From Bacillus alkalicellulosilyticus (lineage in GTDB: Bacteria; Bacillota; Bacilli; Bacillales; Bacillaceae_F), in the NCBI RefSeq assembly GCF_002019795.1, contig NZ_KV917381.1, positions 3,442,068 through 3,506,067 on the forward strand: a DNA stretch of 64,000 nucleotides. Reading direction: 5' to 3'. Below are positions 63,687 to 64,000 of the stretch, piece after piece; position 1 is the stretch's first letter; each line of letters opens with the position of its first letter. The notes beneath the pieces were generated by a model. The model did not search any database. It was given only the letters and a program-made list of their open reading frames with translations, and was not told the DNA's origin. A program made the translations under genes and the position numbers.

Positions 63687-64000
63687 TTATTGTAAAATTC
63701 CTTGAGCCGCATTGATAAATCGTTCTGCAGCTTCTTCTACAGAAATTTGACCAAATGCAATCGCTTCTGCGTTATCTGAAAATGCTTGTTCTACTTCATT
63801 TACACCAGCTGGTGCATATGGAGCAGGACGGCCATAAGGTACCGTTTCATTAATATAAGCAACTGCTCTTGCTTGAGCTGGGTCAATTAAATCCATAACA
63901 TACTCAGCCATAGCTGTTCCTGCAGGAGGACCTTGTTCAACCTTAAATAGTTCAGCTGCTTGAAGATTTGTTACGAAGAAGTTAATAAATAAAGCAGCTT
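63687..64000 (-). CDS. Sugar-binding protein, C-terminal part (5' end outside window)
   Basis: The minus-strand frame is open to the window edge (first full codon at 63998), giving about 104 residues. The end EQAFSDNAEAIAFGQISVEEAAERFINAAQGIL is typical of family 1 extracellular solute-binding proteins (landmark at about 71-103), whose last helices read like this. It is the first visible gene of the operon and would deliver substrate to the two permeases. The start and ligand-binding half are not in the window. Confidence 0.85.
   Translation of the reverse strand, partial: AALFINFFVTNLQAAELFKVEQGPPAGTAMAEYVMDLIDPAQARAVAYINETVPYGRPAPYAPAGVNEVEQAFSDNAEAIAFGQISVEEAAERFINAAQGILQ

Overview
The window looks like a chromosome segment of a low-GC Gram-positive rod of the Bacillaceae. 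The reasons are the strong Shine-Dalgarno sites, the AT-rich intergenic DNA with many intrinsic terminators, and the gene set: med, comZ, fabH-fabF with a FapR-type operator, a Bacillus-type Fnr with a C-terminal Cys cluster, YwiC, a YjzC-like protein, and topB with a TTG start. An SbtA-type bicarbonate permease and a TAXI-type TRAP system would fit an alkaliphilic or halotolerant species. I cannot name the species. I saw no insertion sequence, prophage, CRISPR array or ordinary tRNA.

Layout. 1-10 kb: catalase end, a palindrome plus an interspersed repeat, a six-unit 52-bp tandem array, an MFS permease, an ECF sigma factor with a membrane partner, a di-heme cytochrome c, a lipid kinase, an MpsC-family gene next to an SbtA-like permease, and a DMT exporter. 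10-22 kb: an unusual tRNA-like RNA of about 182 nt, a zinc-ribbon membrane protein, a GH51 arabinofuranosidase under AraR-like operators, topoisomerase III, a heme-monooxygenase-like pair, a D,D-carboxypeptidase, a LysM/SleB hydrolase, a DHH-CBS-CBS-nucleotidyltransferase fusion and an LCP protein. 22-33 kb: fabF, fabH, comZ, med, prfC, an epimerase, a hydrolase-like protein, several very small genes, two more 52-bp arrays and a YjzC-like gene.

33-54 kb is an anaerobic nitrate/molybdenum island: ywiC, a 169-aa unknown, fnr, narK, then an operon of NarI-like membrane subunit, NasC-type molybdoenzyme, ferredoxin, Tat-type Rieske protein and a small membrane protein. After glpK-glpD come moaD, moaE, mobB, moeA, modABC, a radical SAM gene, an Mrp-like ATPase without its Fe-S cysteines and a second Crp/Fnr regulator. 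Four near-perfect Fnr boxes (TGTGA-N6-TCAC[AT]) sit here. Each has a -10-like sequence placed so that the box is centred near -41.5, so Fnr probably activates these units directly. Molybdate uptake and cofactor assembly would supply the molybdoenzyme and NarK would supply nitrate.

54-64 kb: a TAXI-TRAP operon, a TraB-family protein, and a leftward operon of sugar-type ABC transporter, D-2-hydroxyacid dehydrogenase and glycerate kinase, with the binding protein cut by the window edge.

The most unusual signals are the tRNA-like RNA at 10274-10455, the dispersed tandem arrays that share a 50-52 bp period although their sequences differ, the interspersed 89-bp stem-loop repeat, and the Fnr-controlled NasC-type respiratory module.
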